From the NCBI GenBank assembly GCA_946480785.1, contig CAMLLD010000055.1, positions 1-45,062 on the forward strand: a stretch of 45,062 nucleotides of DNA, given 5' to 3'. The DNA is from an uncultured Blastocatellia bacterium. GTDB lineage: Bacteria; Acidobacteriota; Blastocatellia; Pyrinomonadales; Pyrinomonadaceae. A model generated the notes under the pieces. The model was not told the origin of the DNA. It saw nothing but the letters and a program-made list of their open reading frames with translations, and searched no databases. Shown here piece after piece: positions 16,664 through 27,200 of the stretch (positions are counted from its first letter, which is position 1; each line of letters begins with the position of its first letter). Position numbers and translations under genes: made by a program.

Positions 16664-17222
16664 GCGCGACAAAACCCTATCGCCGGAACAACGTCCGGAA
16701 TTACTCGGAACCCTGAAAGCCCGTTTTGAAAAGCACCCGAACCGCCACAAAGGTATCGAGTGGGCGGGGATACAAACAAAGCTGGAGGCAAATCCGGAAA
16801 AGCTTTGGTCGCTCAACGAAATGGAAATGAGCGGCGGTGAGCCCGACGTTGTGGCGCAGGACAAAAAGACCGGCGAATACGTTTTTTATGATTGTGCGGC
16901 GGAGAGTCCGAAAGGTCGCCGTAGTCTCTGTTACGACCGTGCAGCGCTGGACGCGCGGAAAGAACATAAACCGAAGGACAGCGCTGTCGATATGGCCATC
17001 GCCATGGGCATCGAACTGCTAACCGAAGAGCAGTATCGAGAGCTACAGCAACTGGGAGACTTCGATACCAAGACGTCGAGTTGGGTGAAGACTCCTGCCG
17101 AGATTAGAAAACTTGGTGGCGCGCTCTATTGCGATCGACGCTACGATCACGTCTTCCTCTATCACAACGGCGCTGAATCTTATTATGCCGCGCGAGGTTT
17201 CCGCGGCTCGCTGAGAGTCTAG
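16650..17222 (+). CDS. DUF4256 family protein
   Basis: From the ATG at 16650 the product has 190 residues, the normal size of the DUF4256 family. It carries that family's conserved segments: GGEPDVV, YDCAAESPKGRRSLCYDR, SSWVKTPAEIRKLGGAL and YHNGAESYYAARGFRGSLRV at the very end. The biochemical role of the family is not known to me. An upstream extension to 16560 would run inside the ZorB-like gene and has no similarity to the family. The chosen start overlaps the ZorB-like gene by 14 bp, so it looks translationally coupled. DUF4256 genes are usually met alone in genomes; finding one fused into this operon is unusual. It may be a passenger, an effector or an immunity factor. Confidence 0.85.
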   Translation: MKNTKRDKTLSPEQRPELLGTLKARFEKHPNRHKGIEWAGIQTKLEANPEKLWSLNEMEMSGGEPDVVAQDKKTGEYVFYDCAAESPKGRRSLCYDRAALDARKEHKPKDSAVDMAIAMGIELLTEEQYRELQQLGDFDTKTSSWVKTPAEIRKLGGALYCDRRYDHVFLYHNGAESYYAARGFRGSLRV

Positions 17223-17297
17223 CTTTGGGCGGCGGTAAGTAGCTGGCCGACGCTTCGAAGGATCACGCGAAGCGGCCTTCGTCAGTGTCCTCAATTT

Positions 17298-17340
17298 GTT
17301 GACTTCAACGGGGTCTGCACATATGCTGACCGCCGTCAAC
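17298..17340 (+). promoter_or_regulatory. Sigma-70-type promoter for the second operon, with flanking inverted repeat
   Basis: TTGACT (17299-17304) and TATGCT (17322-17327) are spaced by exactly 17 bp. The 6-bp inverted repeat GTTGAC (17298-17303) and GTCAAC (17335-17340) brackets the core and could bind a repressor. The coding start at 17415 lies about 80 nt downstream. The 192-bp gap 17223-17414 holds no other gene. This suggests the second operon can be expressed apart from the ZorAB-like one. Confidence 0.55.
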
Positions 17341-17414
17341 GGTACCTCCAGGAACCTCTGCGATCCCTGCGAGTTGTTTAGTCTGATTCCGCGTTTCTCT
17401 GTCCTTACCCGACC

Positions 17415-18866
17415 ATGAAGAACGAGTTTCAAGCCGTCATCCGTCGCGAACAAACCACCCAGCAGCTCGCAGTGGTGTCGCAGCAGATCAAAGACGAACT
17501 CGCCACGCTTGGAGCGACCGATGAGTTGGGCCTGCACAAGACGCAGTTTGACGCCGTCAGGACTGTCTTGCACATCGCCATTAGCGAATTGCAAACGCAT
17601 CTCAACGCGCTCGACGTAAAGGAGCTCGATCTCGAAGACGTTTACGACGCCTGCCGCGAGTTTGATGAAGCGACGATCTGGTTACAGCGATTCTGGAGTT
17701 ACCTAAAAGAGAAGTTTGACCAGCGCAAGGAGCCGGCTGAGCTTGCGAGCTTGCTTAAAGCGGCCGACGAAGTGGTTTGGAGTTGCTTCCACAGCGTGTT
17801 GGAAAGAGCCCTGGGCAAGCATGGTCCCGCACCTTTGACGTACATCGAGCCGGAGTATTCCCCGGCGACCATTCAGACCGAAAAACCGTTGCCGGCAAGC
17901 CTGTATCTCGAAGCGGATCTCGAGTTTCTCGATCAGTGTCTGGAGAAGTTGCCGGTTCCCATTCTCAGGTTGCCGCCGACCTGTATCTCTTCGCCGTGGT
18001 GGCTGATCTTTATCGGCCACGAGATCGGACACCACGTGCAATACGCGTTGTCGCTCGTCCGCTACTTTCGCGAGGGACTTGTCGCTGCCGCGGAGTCGAA
18101 AAATTTTTCTGCCGCGGACGCGGCGTTAACGTGGGGCAACTGGGGCGAGGAAATATTTGCCGACGTTTTCTCCATACTAATGATGGGTCAATTCGCACTG
18201 CGCGCGATGTTCGAGATGGAGACCGGCTCCGCCGAAAAGATGGTCAAGCGAAAAGCAAACTACCCGTCTCCGGTGGTGCGGTTGGCGTTGATGAAAGACG
18301 TAGCGGAAAAATTGGGACTAAAAGTCAATGCGGATTTGTTGAGTATCGATCTGGCCGCGATCGCGAACAGCGATCCTGTCGCAGCGAAGGACTACGCCGT
18401 GGTGCCGGCAGCCGTCGAGTTCGCGTTGCGGCCGCTCCCGGATGGCCGCCTGCTGAGCGAGTTGTGCGGCTTCAACACCAAAATCTTCGCTGATGACGGC
18501 AGACTGCGCGTTTGGTGCGGAATGCTCGGGTCCGAGGGAGATGTCGTACTCGACAAGAACGAAATGCTGAAGTTGACCACGGCGCGCGACATCGTCTGCG
18601 GTTCGATGCTGGCCTGGATGGAGCACGCCGATGGCACTGACAAGCAGGACGAGGCAGCCGGCTTTGCGGAACGAACCAAACTACGCGAACGAATCAGAAA
18701 CAATACCGTCAACGCGCTATTGTCGAGTGGTCCGCGGGAAACACGTACGGGACAGGCGCCTCAGGAGTGGGATTCCGAAAAAACAGGAAAAGAACTCGCC
18801 AGGCTGTTAGAGAGCAGTTTGAAGCGATTCTCAGGAAAGGAAAAACAAGGTGCAGTTCAGGGTTGA
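17415..18866 (+). CDS. Gluzincin-like zinc metalloprotease
   Basis: The 483-residue protein has a helical N-terminal third (about 1-130) and a zincin core with HEIGHH (His202, Glu203, His206). About 40 residues later comes WGEEIFADVFS, where Glu246 and Asp250 fit the third-ligand ExxxD motif of gluzincins. An aromatic strand (SPWWLIFIGHEIGHH) leads into the motif. No signal peptide is present, so it should act in the cytosol. The C-terminal part (about 300-483) is unrecognised. The ATG has no Shine-Dalgarno sequence (the bases before it are TTACCCGACC), yet it lies about 80 nt after a good promoter. It overlaps the next gene by 17 bp, so the two are coupled. It may mature or activate a CHAT partner, or act as an effector; neither is shown. 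Confidence 0.78.
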   Translation: MKNEFQAVIRREQTTQQLAVVSQQIKDELATLGATDELGLHKTQFDAVRTVLHIAISELQTHLNALDVKELDLEDVYDACREFDEATIWLQRFWSYLKEKFDQRKEPAELASLLKAADEVVWSCFHSVLERALGKHGPAPLTYIEPEYSPATIQTEKPLPASLYLEADLEFLDQCLEKLPVPILRLPPTCISSPWWLIFIGHEIGHHVQYALSLVRYFREGLVAAAESKNFSAADAALTWGNWGEEIFADVFSILMMGQFALRAMFEMETGSAEKMVKRKANYPSPVVRLALMKDVAEKLGLKVNADLLSIDLAAIANSDPVAAKDYAVVPAAVEFALRPLPDGRLLSELCGFNTKIFADDGRLRVWCGMLGSEGDVVLDKNEMLKLTTARDIVCGSMLAWMEHADGTDKQDEAAGFAERTKLRERIRNNTVNALLSSGPRETRTGQAPQEWDSEKTGKELARLLESSLKRFSGKEKQGAVQG

Positions 18867-21258
18867 CGTAAACAGGGCGGATACGTCCTGGCAAGTGGAA
18901 ATTACGAATGTCGCAACCGGCACACTGCTGCTGGACGGGCAGGGCAAACCTTTCAAGCGCACCCTGGAGAGCGTCGGCGAAAAGACGTCGGCCTTTCCTC
19001 AGCCGCCTCGCGCTGAAGCGCAGAACATTCCCGACAACGCCGACAACCCTCACCACGAACTCTGCACCACCAGCGATGCTTCCCTTATCAAGGCGGTCTA
19101 CGACAAGTACGTTAGACGTGAAGGAGAAGACGTCGTCAAGTTTGGCCGCTACCTTTTCGCCACGTTGCTCGGCGATGCCGTTTGGGAAGCGATCAATAAA
19201 GCCGCCGGAAACCAGGCGATTGAATTAGCGCTGACGTGGAAAGACGATTATCTGATCAATCGCCTGCCTTGGGAGATGATGCACAACCATCAGCGCTTCC
19301 TCGCGCAAGAACCTGAGGTGGCCATCACGCGGCGCATTGCCGGAACGACGCAAACTCTGGCGGAGTTGTCCTCACCGCGCGTCCTGTTCGTCGTCGGTTC
19401 GGCCCTCAACCAGGATGTGATCAAACCGGGGGCTGAATATCTCGGCCTGCTCCGCAACTTGTCGATCGGCGCGCGCCGCCGGCTCAGCACGCATCTGCTT
19501 CTGGAGGCGAGTCCAAAGCGTTTGAAGGCCGCCGTAGAAGTGTTTCGACCCACTGTGGTCCACTTCATCTGCCACGGCGCGTCTGGTCTCGATCAGGAAG
19601 TTTTTCTTCAACTCAAGAGCGACGAGGGGAACGGTGAAGAAAACGTTAGGGCCGAGGCCCTGCTGAATCTGCTGCGCCCCGATCCCAGCTACCCTTTGCC
19701 GCAGGTGGTGATTCTCAACGCGTGCTACACCGCTTCGCAAACGGCGCACTTGTTCACGAAGTCAGGACAAGCGGCGTCTCCGATCGCGGCCAGGTTAGTC
19801 GCCGGCGATGGCGCAAACTCCGGTGTTCCGATTGTAGTCGGCATGGCCGGTGAGATTGCCGATCAAGCGTGTCGTTTGTTCACGCGCTGTTTCTATCAGG
19901 CGATCCTTGAAGGCCGTGAAGTCGCACAGGCCGCGGCTGACGGGCGGCGCGCGGGTATCATCGTGGACGGCTTGACGGATCCGAACAACAGCATCGACTG
20001 GGCGCTCCCGACACTGTTCATGTCCAGCGCCGTAGAGAAAGCGGTGCTCGTGGTCAAGCCTAACGCCGTCGAAGAGCAGTGGTATGACGGCGCGTCCGAT
20101 TTTGCACCCGCCGAGTATCCCGTCTTCTGCGATCGTTTAGGTTTTTTCGAGTGGTACGACTGTTTGATGGCCGAGGATCTACCTGCACCGCAAAGACTCA
20201 ATAACGACTTACAAACACTCGCCGTTTTACTCAGGGAAAGAAAGACAAAATTTACCGGGGCCAAGCTCGGCCTTACGTCACTGCTAAAACAGTTTGCCTT
20301 CAACGCCGCGCTTCAGGGACACCTGCCGGTCCTGAATAGTACCGTTGCGATCGGCAAAGCAAAGGAGAGTTATCCCAAGAACCATCACGAGTTGATCGAC
20401 GACTTCAGACGCGCCATGACGCGCAGCGCGCAACGGTTCGATCTTAATTTCACGCCCACTTATCTCGACCTGGTGGCACGCTTGACCGAGGCGGCGCCGT
20501 CCGGGCAAACGCGGACCCAACTGCCTGACGAGTTAAAACAAGAGTTGGACCAGGCGCCCAAAGATCTCCGGAACGCCTATAGCGAAGACAAGCAATGGGA
20601 TGGACCACAGGTTCAATTCACCGCCCTGCGCCTCGACTTGCTGACGCTGCTGCAACTGGGAAGAGAAAAGCTCGGTTACAAGAATGGAGAGAACAACGGC
20701 GAGTATGAAAAGAAGAAGTTACGGCCGAAGCTCCTGTTGCTCGTGGACGATGTCCATCAGATGGATAAAGCCACCAGTTCCCTGCTCAACGTCTTCTTCT
20801 CCGGAACGTACGGCTTGAGATCGATTACGCCCCTGTTTCCTGGTGGTCCAATCGCGAAGCGCGATATTTGTGTCGTCTGCACCTGCGATCTTTCCGTCGG
20901 CCTCGGTGAAGAGAACACGATCACAACGTGGTTAACGATGCCCGGCGTCAAGGACGTGCCGTTAGGAATATTTCAACAACCGGAGGATCGCCTGGCCTAC
21001 GAGTTTTTCCTTTCCCGTTGGAAAGACGACGGCAAGGAGACACCTCTGGCGGTGAATCACCGAGCCCATCCGGATTTCGTAAAGAGTTTTTTCACCTCGC
21101 TGCATAAGCACGTCGAGGGAGTACCGGAACGACTGAAGTCGGAAGGCGCGTCCGCGGTGATCTCCGCGCAGCTCGACTTGCCCAACGAGTACCGGGTGTT
21201 ACGGCCCATCAACGATGAAGACCGGATCAGGCTGATTTCACAGATGAAGAGAAATTGA
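18850..21258 (+). CDS. CHAT peptidase fused to an inactive NTPase-like domain
   Basis: The 802-residue protein starts at GTG 18850, with AAGGA about ten bases upstream. A beta N-terminal region and a helical segment lead to LPWEMMHNHQ and a CHAT domain. His242 in HFICHG and Cys292 in LNACYTA form the dyad. From about residue 430 comes a P-loop-like domain. It has a clear Walker B, LLLLVDDVHQMD (about residues 626-637), but in the Walker A position only GAKLGLTSLL, where the Gly-Lys pair is gone. Nucleotide hydrolysis is therefore unlikely, while STAND-like folding may remain. It overlaps the metalloprotease gene and ends 2 bp before the giant STAND gene. Inference: a CHAT effector held by a dead NTPase arm that senses or binds the active STAND protein encoded next. 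Confidence 0.8.
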   Translation: MQFRVDVNRADTSWQVEITNVATGTLLLDGQGKPFKRTLESVGEKTSAFPQPPRAEAQNIPDNADNPHHELCTTSDASLIKAVYDKYVRREGEDVVKFGRYLFATLLGDAVWEAINKAAGNQAIELALTWKDDYLINRLPWEMMHNHQRFLAQEPEVAITRRIAGTTQTLAELSSPRVLFVVGSALNQDVIKPGAEYLGLLRNLSIGARRRLSTHLLLEASPKRLKAAVEVFRPTVVHFICHGASGLDQEVFLQLKSDEGNGEENVRAEALLNLLRPDPSYPLPQVVILNACYTASQTAHLFTKSGQAASPIAARLVAGDGANSGVPIVVGMAGEIADQACRLFTRCFYQAILEGREVAQAAADGRRAGIIVDGLTDPNNSIDWALPTLFMSSAVEKAVLVVKPNAVEEQWYDGASDFAPAEYPVFCDRLGFFEWYDCLMAEDLPAPQRLNNDLQTLAVLLRERKTKFTGAKLGLTSLLKQFAFNAALQGHLPVLNSTVAIGKAKESYPKNHHELIDDFRRAMTRSAQRFDLNFTPTYLDLVARLTEAAPSGQTRTQLPDELKQELDQAPKDLRNAYSEDKQWDGPQVQFTALRLDLLTLLQLGREKLGYKNGENNGEYEKKKLRPKLLLLVDDVHQMDKATSSLLNVFFSGTYGLRSITPLFPGGPIAKRDICVVCTCDLSVGLGEENTITTWLTMPGVKDVPLGIFQQPEDRLAYEFFLSRWKDDGKETPLAVNHRAHPDFVKSFFTSLHKHVEGVPERLKSEGASAVISAQLDLPNEYRVLRPINDEDRIRLISQMKRN

Positions 21259-21260
21259 TC

Positions 21261-24200
21261 ATGGACGCTGAACCGTCAGTTTCGCTGGAGACTTACGAAA
21301 AACTGATCGAGCAAAAGACCGCCGAAGCGAAAAGCCGCTACCGCTCGCGGAAGCTTGAAGCGCCTGACTCGAACCAGCTCTTATGGACCGCCTTGTTGCC
21401 GGGTTGGACCATTCCGTTGGCCCAGGCAAGCGGGTTTCCCGCCGATGACGTAACGGGTTACTTCGACAACCTGCAAAAACAGCACATTGTCCAGAAATCA
21501 GAGCTGCGTGACGAAAACGACAAGCAACAGGCAACGCTCTACACGATGGATGAAGTCGCGCGGACAGATCTAATCAATGCGTACCTCGAAAGCGACACCC
21601 GCTACGAGCGGCTCAAAACAACATTAGGGGAAATTGGTTCCAGTATTCTCGATGCCACTGGCCTACGCGCCAGATTGAACAATACGCCGGAGCGCCTCTT
21701 CGACCAACTCGCCAATGCCACACCCGCGGTCGCGCGGTTTGCCGTGCTAGCCGCACACGCCACCAATCGAACGGCGCTGGTGGCGGAGTTTGAGAGCCGA
21801 GTTGAGCTGGCCTTTCGCAGACGTGAATCCGCGGCCATTCGGGACTGGATCAATACCGCCTTGCCGTTTTCCTCACTGCTGCTTCGTCTCGGCGACGACA
21901 GTATGAAGCAGGCGCTGCAACGAGCGAGCCAACGAGTGATACTGCTGCGCCGCGAAGAAACCGACCGCCGTCACCTGACGAATTTCTACCAACGCGACGA
22001 ACAACTCAAAGCATTCGAGGAGTTGATGACCGGCGACGACAGTTCGTGGGCACTGCATTTTCTCGGCGCAGGCGGCGTTGGGAAGACGATGTTGATGCGC
22101 AAGATAACTGTCGATTGGGCCAAGAAATATGACGCTGTTGCCGCGCGCGTAGATTTCGATTATCTCCGCGCCGAATATCCGACGTTGGATCCGGGAATGT
22201 TGCTTTGGGCTTTCTCGCAGGAGTTGCGAGCTTACGCAAATTCGGAGTCCATCAGGTTCTTCAACAAGGCGGACCGCACGTTCGAAGATTTACGGAGCCA
22301 GATTCAATCCGAAATCCAAAAAGGAGTGCGCGAGCGCGCAACCGATCGCAGGGAGTTTGCGGACGCCATTTCCGCTTACTGCGACGCTTTGCGACTAATT
22401 CCGCAACGTGTGCTGTTGATCGTCGATACGTGCGAGGAACTGGCGAAGATCGGAATGGGCCTGACGCCGGTTCAGAACATTCATGAGACCTTCCGCATTC
22501 TGCGCGCGCTGCACGATGGTCCAGCGACCTTGAAAGATGGGCCAGCGCAGCCCGGCAATGGTGTGCCGTCCTTGCGCGTGATCTTTTCCGGACGGCGTCC
22601 GCTGGCCAAGGCCGGCATAGATTGGGTTTGTCCCAACGCGGCCCAACTCGATGAGCGTCCTTTCTTGAAGTTGAGTCAAATAAGCGGGTTCACGAAACCC
22701 GAGGCAGAGAGTTTTCTACGCGGCACGTTGAAAGTCGATCCGAAATTGATTCCGGCAATTATCAAACGGAGCCCGGAGACTTGTAACGCGATCAAAATCG
22801 AATCGACCAAAGTATTATTCAAGCGGGATAAAAAACCTCGCTTCAACCCCTACGATCTGAAGCTCTATGCTGATTGGTCCAAAGAAGCGCCGCCGCCGAC
22901 CGTAACTCAAATTCTGGAAACACCTCCCGCGACGCAGTACGTGGAACTACGCGTGATCCGCCGGCTACACCACGAGTCGCTCAAGGAAGCACTGCCCGCC
23001 GTTGCGTTGCTCGGCCATTTTGACAGACGCGTGCTTCAGCATGTGTTTCCCCGGAAAACGCCGGACCAGATCGAGGAGCTTTTTGAGCTGCTGCAACAGG
23101 AAGAGTGGATTAACCAACGCAGCGTGCAGGACGAAGCGGAGGGTTCGAATCTGATTCTGGACATCGAACCGGGAATACGGACCAGGCTGTTTGTCTATTA
23201 CAAAGACAATGCGGCGCTGCGAGACATTCAGCCGCTGGCAGCGGAGTACCTCGAAAAACTCACTCTCGAAGGCAATCCGAGTCGTCATGACTGGTCCCTG
23301 TTTGACGCTGCGCTGACCGTTCTGGAAGCCGACCGCGATCGCGAACGCGTGGTGCGCTGGTGGAAGCAAGTTGACGCGCTGATGTTCGCGAACTGTCTGC
23401 CGGAATGGATTCGGAACGTAACGGATCGCATGCAGAACGAAGGCGGCGCTGCTGCCCGGCGCGATCCTGATGCGCCGTCGGACGTACCGCCTGAAAGTCG
23501 CTTGCGGCCGGCAGTGTTGGCGACGTATTCGTCAGCGTTGCTGCGTTCGACACCGCGGATTGAGTTGCGTAACGCATGGCGCGAATTGAAGGACGTATGG
23601 GTTGAGATGTTGAAGAGCGCCGGCACGCTGGCCGACCAGATGCCGGAACTCGAAGCGCGGGCGCGCGCAGGATTCATCTCGGCCAGTTTACAGAGTGGTG
23701 AAACAACCCTCGACCCTTACGAAATTCGACGCTTCTGGGACATGGTCCGGAAGTTTGCCGCTGGTCCATATCAAGCCTTAATTGTCACTCTACAGGTGTA
23801 TGCGTCGATCGTGGCGGCGTTTGAAGCGCTAGTCGAGTATGCCGAGACGAGGACCTGGAGCGAACGCACGATCGATCCTTTCACCAGAAAAGATCTTTTG
23901 GAGCTGGAAAGACTTTTCGCAATACCGCGGGAGACCTTTAAAGACAAACCACAGATCAAACAACTCGCGGGTTTCGCCCTTTGCCTCCTCGGTCGCGCCG
24001 TAGCGGTACTGGAACCTTTCAATCATTTCGAAAGCAATCCTAACCTCGAACCTGACGACTTCTACTTGTTCGTTCGCGCGCTCGATCTCTGCGAGTTTGC
24101 CAAACCCACACCCGGCAAAACGGCGCCATGGCTGGACTGGGTACCGCCTGAAGATATTGCTTCCCGGGTTCGCCTGGAATTCATTCGGGTCTCGGGAGCA

Positions 24201-27200
24201 AGAGCGCCTTTAAAACGAATCCAGAATGAAATGCTGACGAGCGCATCGCTTTTTGACGTCGAGGATCAGTCCTTCTCGATACCGCTGCGGTTATCCAACG
24301 TCGATAACGACCGCTTACACTCAGCCTACCTGCGGCTCTTATCTGCTGAACGTCCGCTCGCGGACAACGAACTCGTGCGGTACGAGCGAGCTTTAGCAGC
24401 ATTGCCGGATGATCTCACAGCGAATCAGCAGCGCTCCAGTTCACGCCGAGCGCGTGATGGAGAATTGATCTGCAATGCTCATCGACTGACGCCGCCGCTC
24501 TTCGTTACTGTCGCTGAATTGCGCGCTGGGCGAGGACATGCGGATGAAGTGTTGTCGAAGCTGGCCGCCGTTCTCGGCTCTCGGTCGAAGGTCGATTACG
24601 AAACACAACTCCACATCAGTCGCGCTTGTGCGCAGATCATCGGGCAATTTCGTTTGCGCGAAGTGGGAGAGAAAGGTGGCCATCTACTTGGCGGATCCAG
24701 GAGCGATGTCGCGGATCGGGCATTGGTGTGGAAACTCGATGCGCAGGAAGGCGCGAGAGTCGCTCAGACCATTCCCTCACTCCCTCCCGAGCTGACACCC
24801 TTCACAAAACGGCCGCGTCCCGAACGGTTAGAGCCGGGTGACGTCGAGACATTGAAGTGGCTGCACGCGATCTGGCAAACGCGATACGTCGGCGATGAAC
24901 CATCAGCGACGCCCGTGCTGGAATGGGCCAGACAAAACCTCAATGACGAGATTGATTTCGCTCCCGCAAAGACTAGCTACGAGTTGCTTTCGGTTCAGCT
25001 CGATTGTTTGGAAGCGCTGGATCTCGCAACCGAGTATGAATTGCTGTTCAGGCCCAGTAAGTGGTTGCTGACACGATTGACACCCAAAGACTTTGCTGGC
25101 GGCGGCCACTTGTCGGCCGAGCAGTCACTCAGATTGTGGTTACGCTGGTTTGCACGCGACCGAGCGCAAGTTGCTCGAAATCCAAAGCCTCCGGAATGGA
25201 TCCTCACCGTCCTTGGCGAACGACGGGCGGCCGAGATCGCCCTGCACGAAGCTGATCTGCTCGCCCTTAGATTTCCCGAAAGAGCCGCTTCTCTCTACCG
25301 CCAGGCTCGACATTGGTTTGAACTGGTTGCCGATTTCACTAACGCGTTCGTGGCCGTCACTGCCGAAGGGATGTGTATGCCGGGAACTAAGGCGAAGGTG
25401 CTGGCGACGGAAGCAACGGAGATCTTCGATCTGCTTCGCATCAGCATGGCAGAGCCGGCTGTCGAATTGATCAAGCACCGTGAAAAGCCGCCTGAGAACT
25501 GGGCGCCGCAATGCTGGCGACCCTTACTCACCCGCTACTTGCTCTTGCAGGCAGCGGCAACCTCGAAACGCGACATCGCCTCAATCTCGAGCGAGATCAT
25601 TGAGAATTATCTGCCCGGCGCGATGTCCCGACGCTCTGATTCAATCGACACCCCGGTGAAGTGGTCCGCCGATCTGGCGACGTGGCTGACCAACGCCGTT
25701 CAGCCTCCGACCGTGTTGAGTCGCTTCTGGAGTGCAACCAAGCAAGTTGGCAGCGTGATATTGGTGCTGGCCTCCATCTTTGTGATTATCGGCTTGCTAT
25801 TTCGCGCTTTCCGCTGGGCCTTCAGTTTCGTTGTTCCCACTTTCGCTAGACACAATCAGGGTTTGCAATTCGTAACCCTCGCACTGGGCGTGACCACATT
25901 AACCCTGGCGATTCGCCTGGTGAGTAAAGTACGGCGACAGAAAGCGAGTCTCATACACACAGCTGCCGAATCTCTCGACCTCACGGTATCCGAGGAAGCG
26001 CCGGCCGAAGAAACCGTAGCGGAGTATTCGACGTGGAAGCTCTGGTTAGACTTCGCTCTTGTCTGGATCTTTTTTGCACTCTTCATCGGACCTTACTTCA
26101 GCGAGTTGGTCCAACGTTGGGGTCCGCCTCTACTCGGCGGAATCGTTGGCGCCGCCGCAGTCCTCAGCATGATTTACGTTTTCCGGGGACGCTTTTCCCG
26201 ACTCACCGACTACGTGACCGAGATCTTCCTCGTTCTTTATTGGCTCGTCTTCACGAAAATCTGCAAGCTGCAACTTACGATTTCTCCTGCTACACATGAA
26301 AGCACCTCCACCTATGAAACGCCCTCCGAAGTGCCGCCGCTGAATGTTCGTTTGCGACGCGAAGTAAGCGGGAGGATTCTCGGTTTACTGTTGGGCTTCT
26401 CCACCAGAGAGCTGACGCTTGACAAACCAATTCAGGCGACTGGCTTGGAGCCATACGACGCTTTACACGAAGAGTTCTTCGCCAAATCAGTACAACGCAC
26501 GCGCAGTGAAAGGCGGATGTTATTGGGCCTTTATCCGTTCGGCGGCAGCGTCTCCAAAGGTTCCGCCTTGCCCATCAGGAAGCCTCAGTCTGAATTCCTT
26601 ACCGGTCTCAACCTCTCCTTGCTTCGCGACGGGTTCGGATCATTTGCGAAGTTCGTTCGCAGGCACCCGCTGCGAGTGGAGATCGACATACCGGAAGGTC
26701 CCGCGAATGGCGTGTGTTGGGAAGCCATCGTCCACACTGATCCCGACTCCGTTGACGAACGCGACTATGCAACCTCTGCCTGTTATCGACGGGCCCTGAT
26801 TCAACGACGCCGGATGCGCGAACGGACGAAAGAATTGTCCGGACTTTTCTTTGGTGAAAGTGAACTCGCACGCTCGCTGGTCACGAGTTGGCCCAAAGAT
26901 AGCTTTCGCGTTGCTTCGAGGGACGTGCTAGTCGAACACCAACCACAGATTTCGATCGTCCACCTCGTCGGCGGCATCGAAAGCAGTTACACCAGTGTGG
27001 GCATTCGACTCGAGGAAGAAAGTGCGCGGCTGAACACCGCGATGACGGAAACAGTCGTTGCTTCCGATTCGCTGATTCGAGCCGAGGATCTCGTTCGTGC
27101 GTTTCCGAATTTACAAATCTGTGTGCTTCAGGAAGAGCCGCGGCCGATACGCGCTCAGCGCCTCGACGGAGATCGCCGCGACGCTTACAGCGCGCGTCTG

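Noticed and set aside
9426..17222. Calling the locus a canonical Zorya system
   Set aside because: Only the ZorA/ZorB-like pair is recognisable. No ZorC, ZorD helicase, ZorE nuclease or ZorF/G-type protein could be identified.
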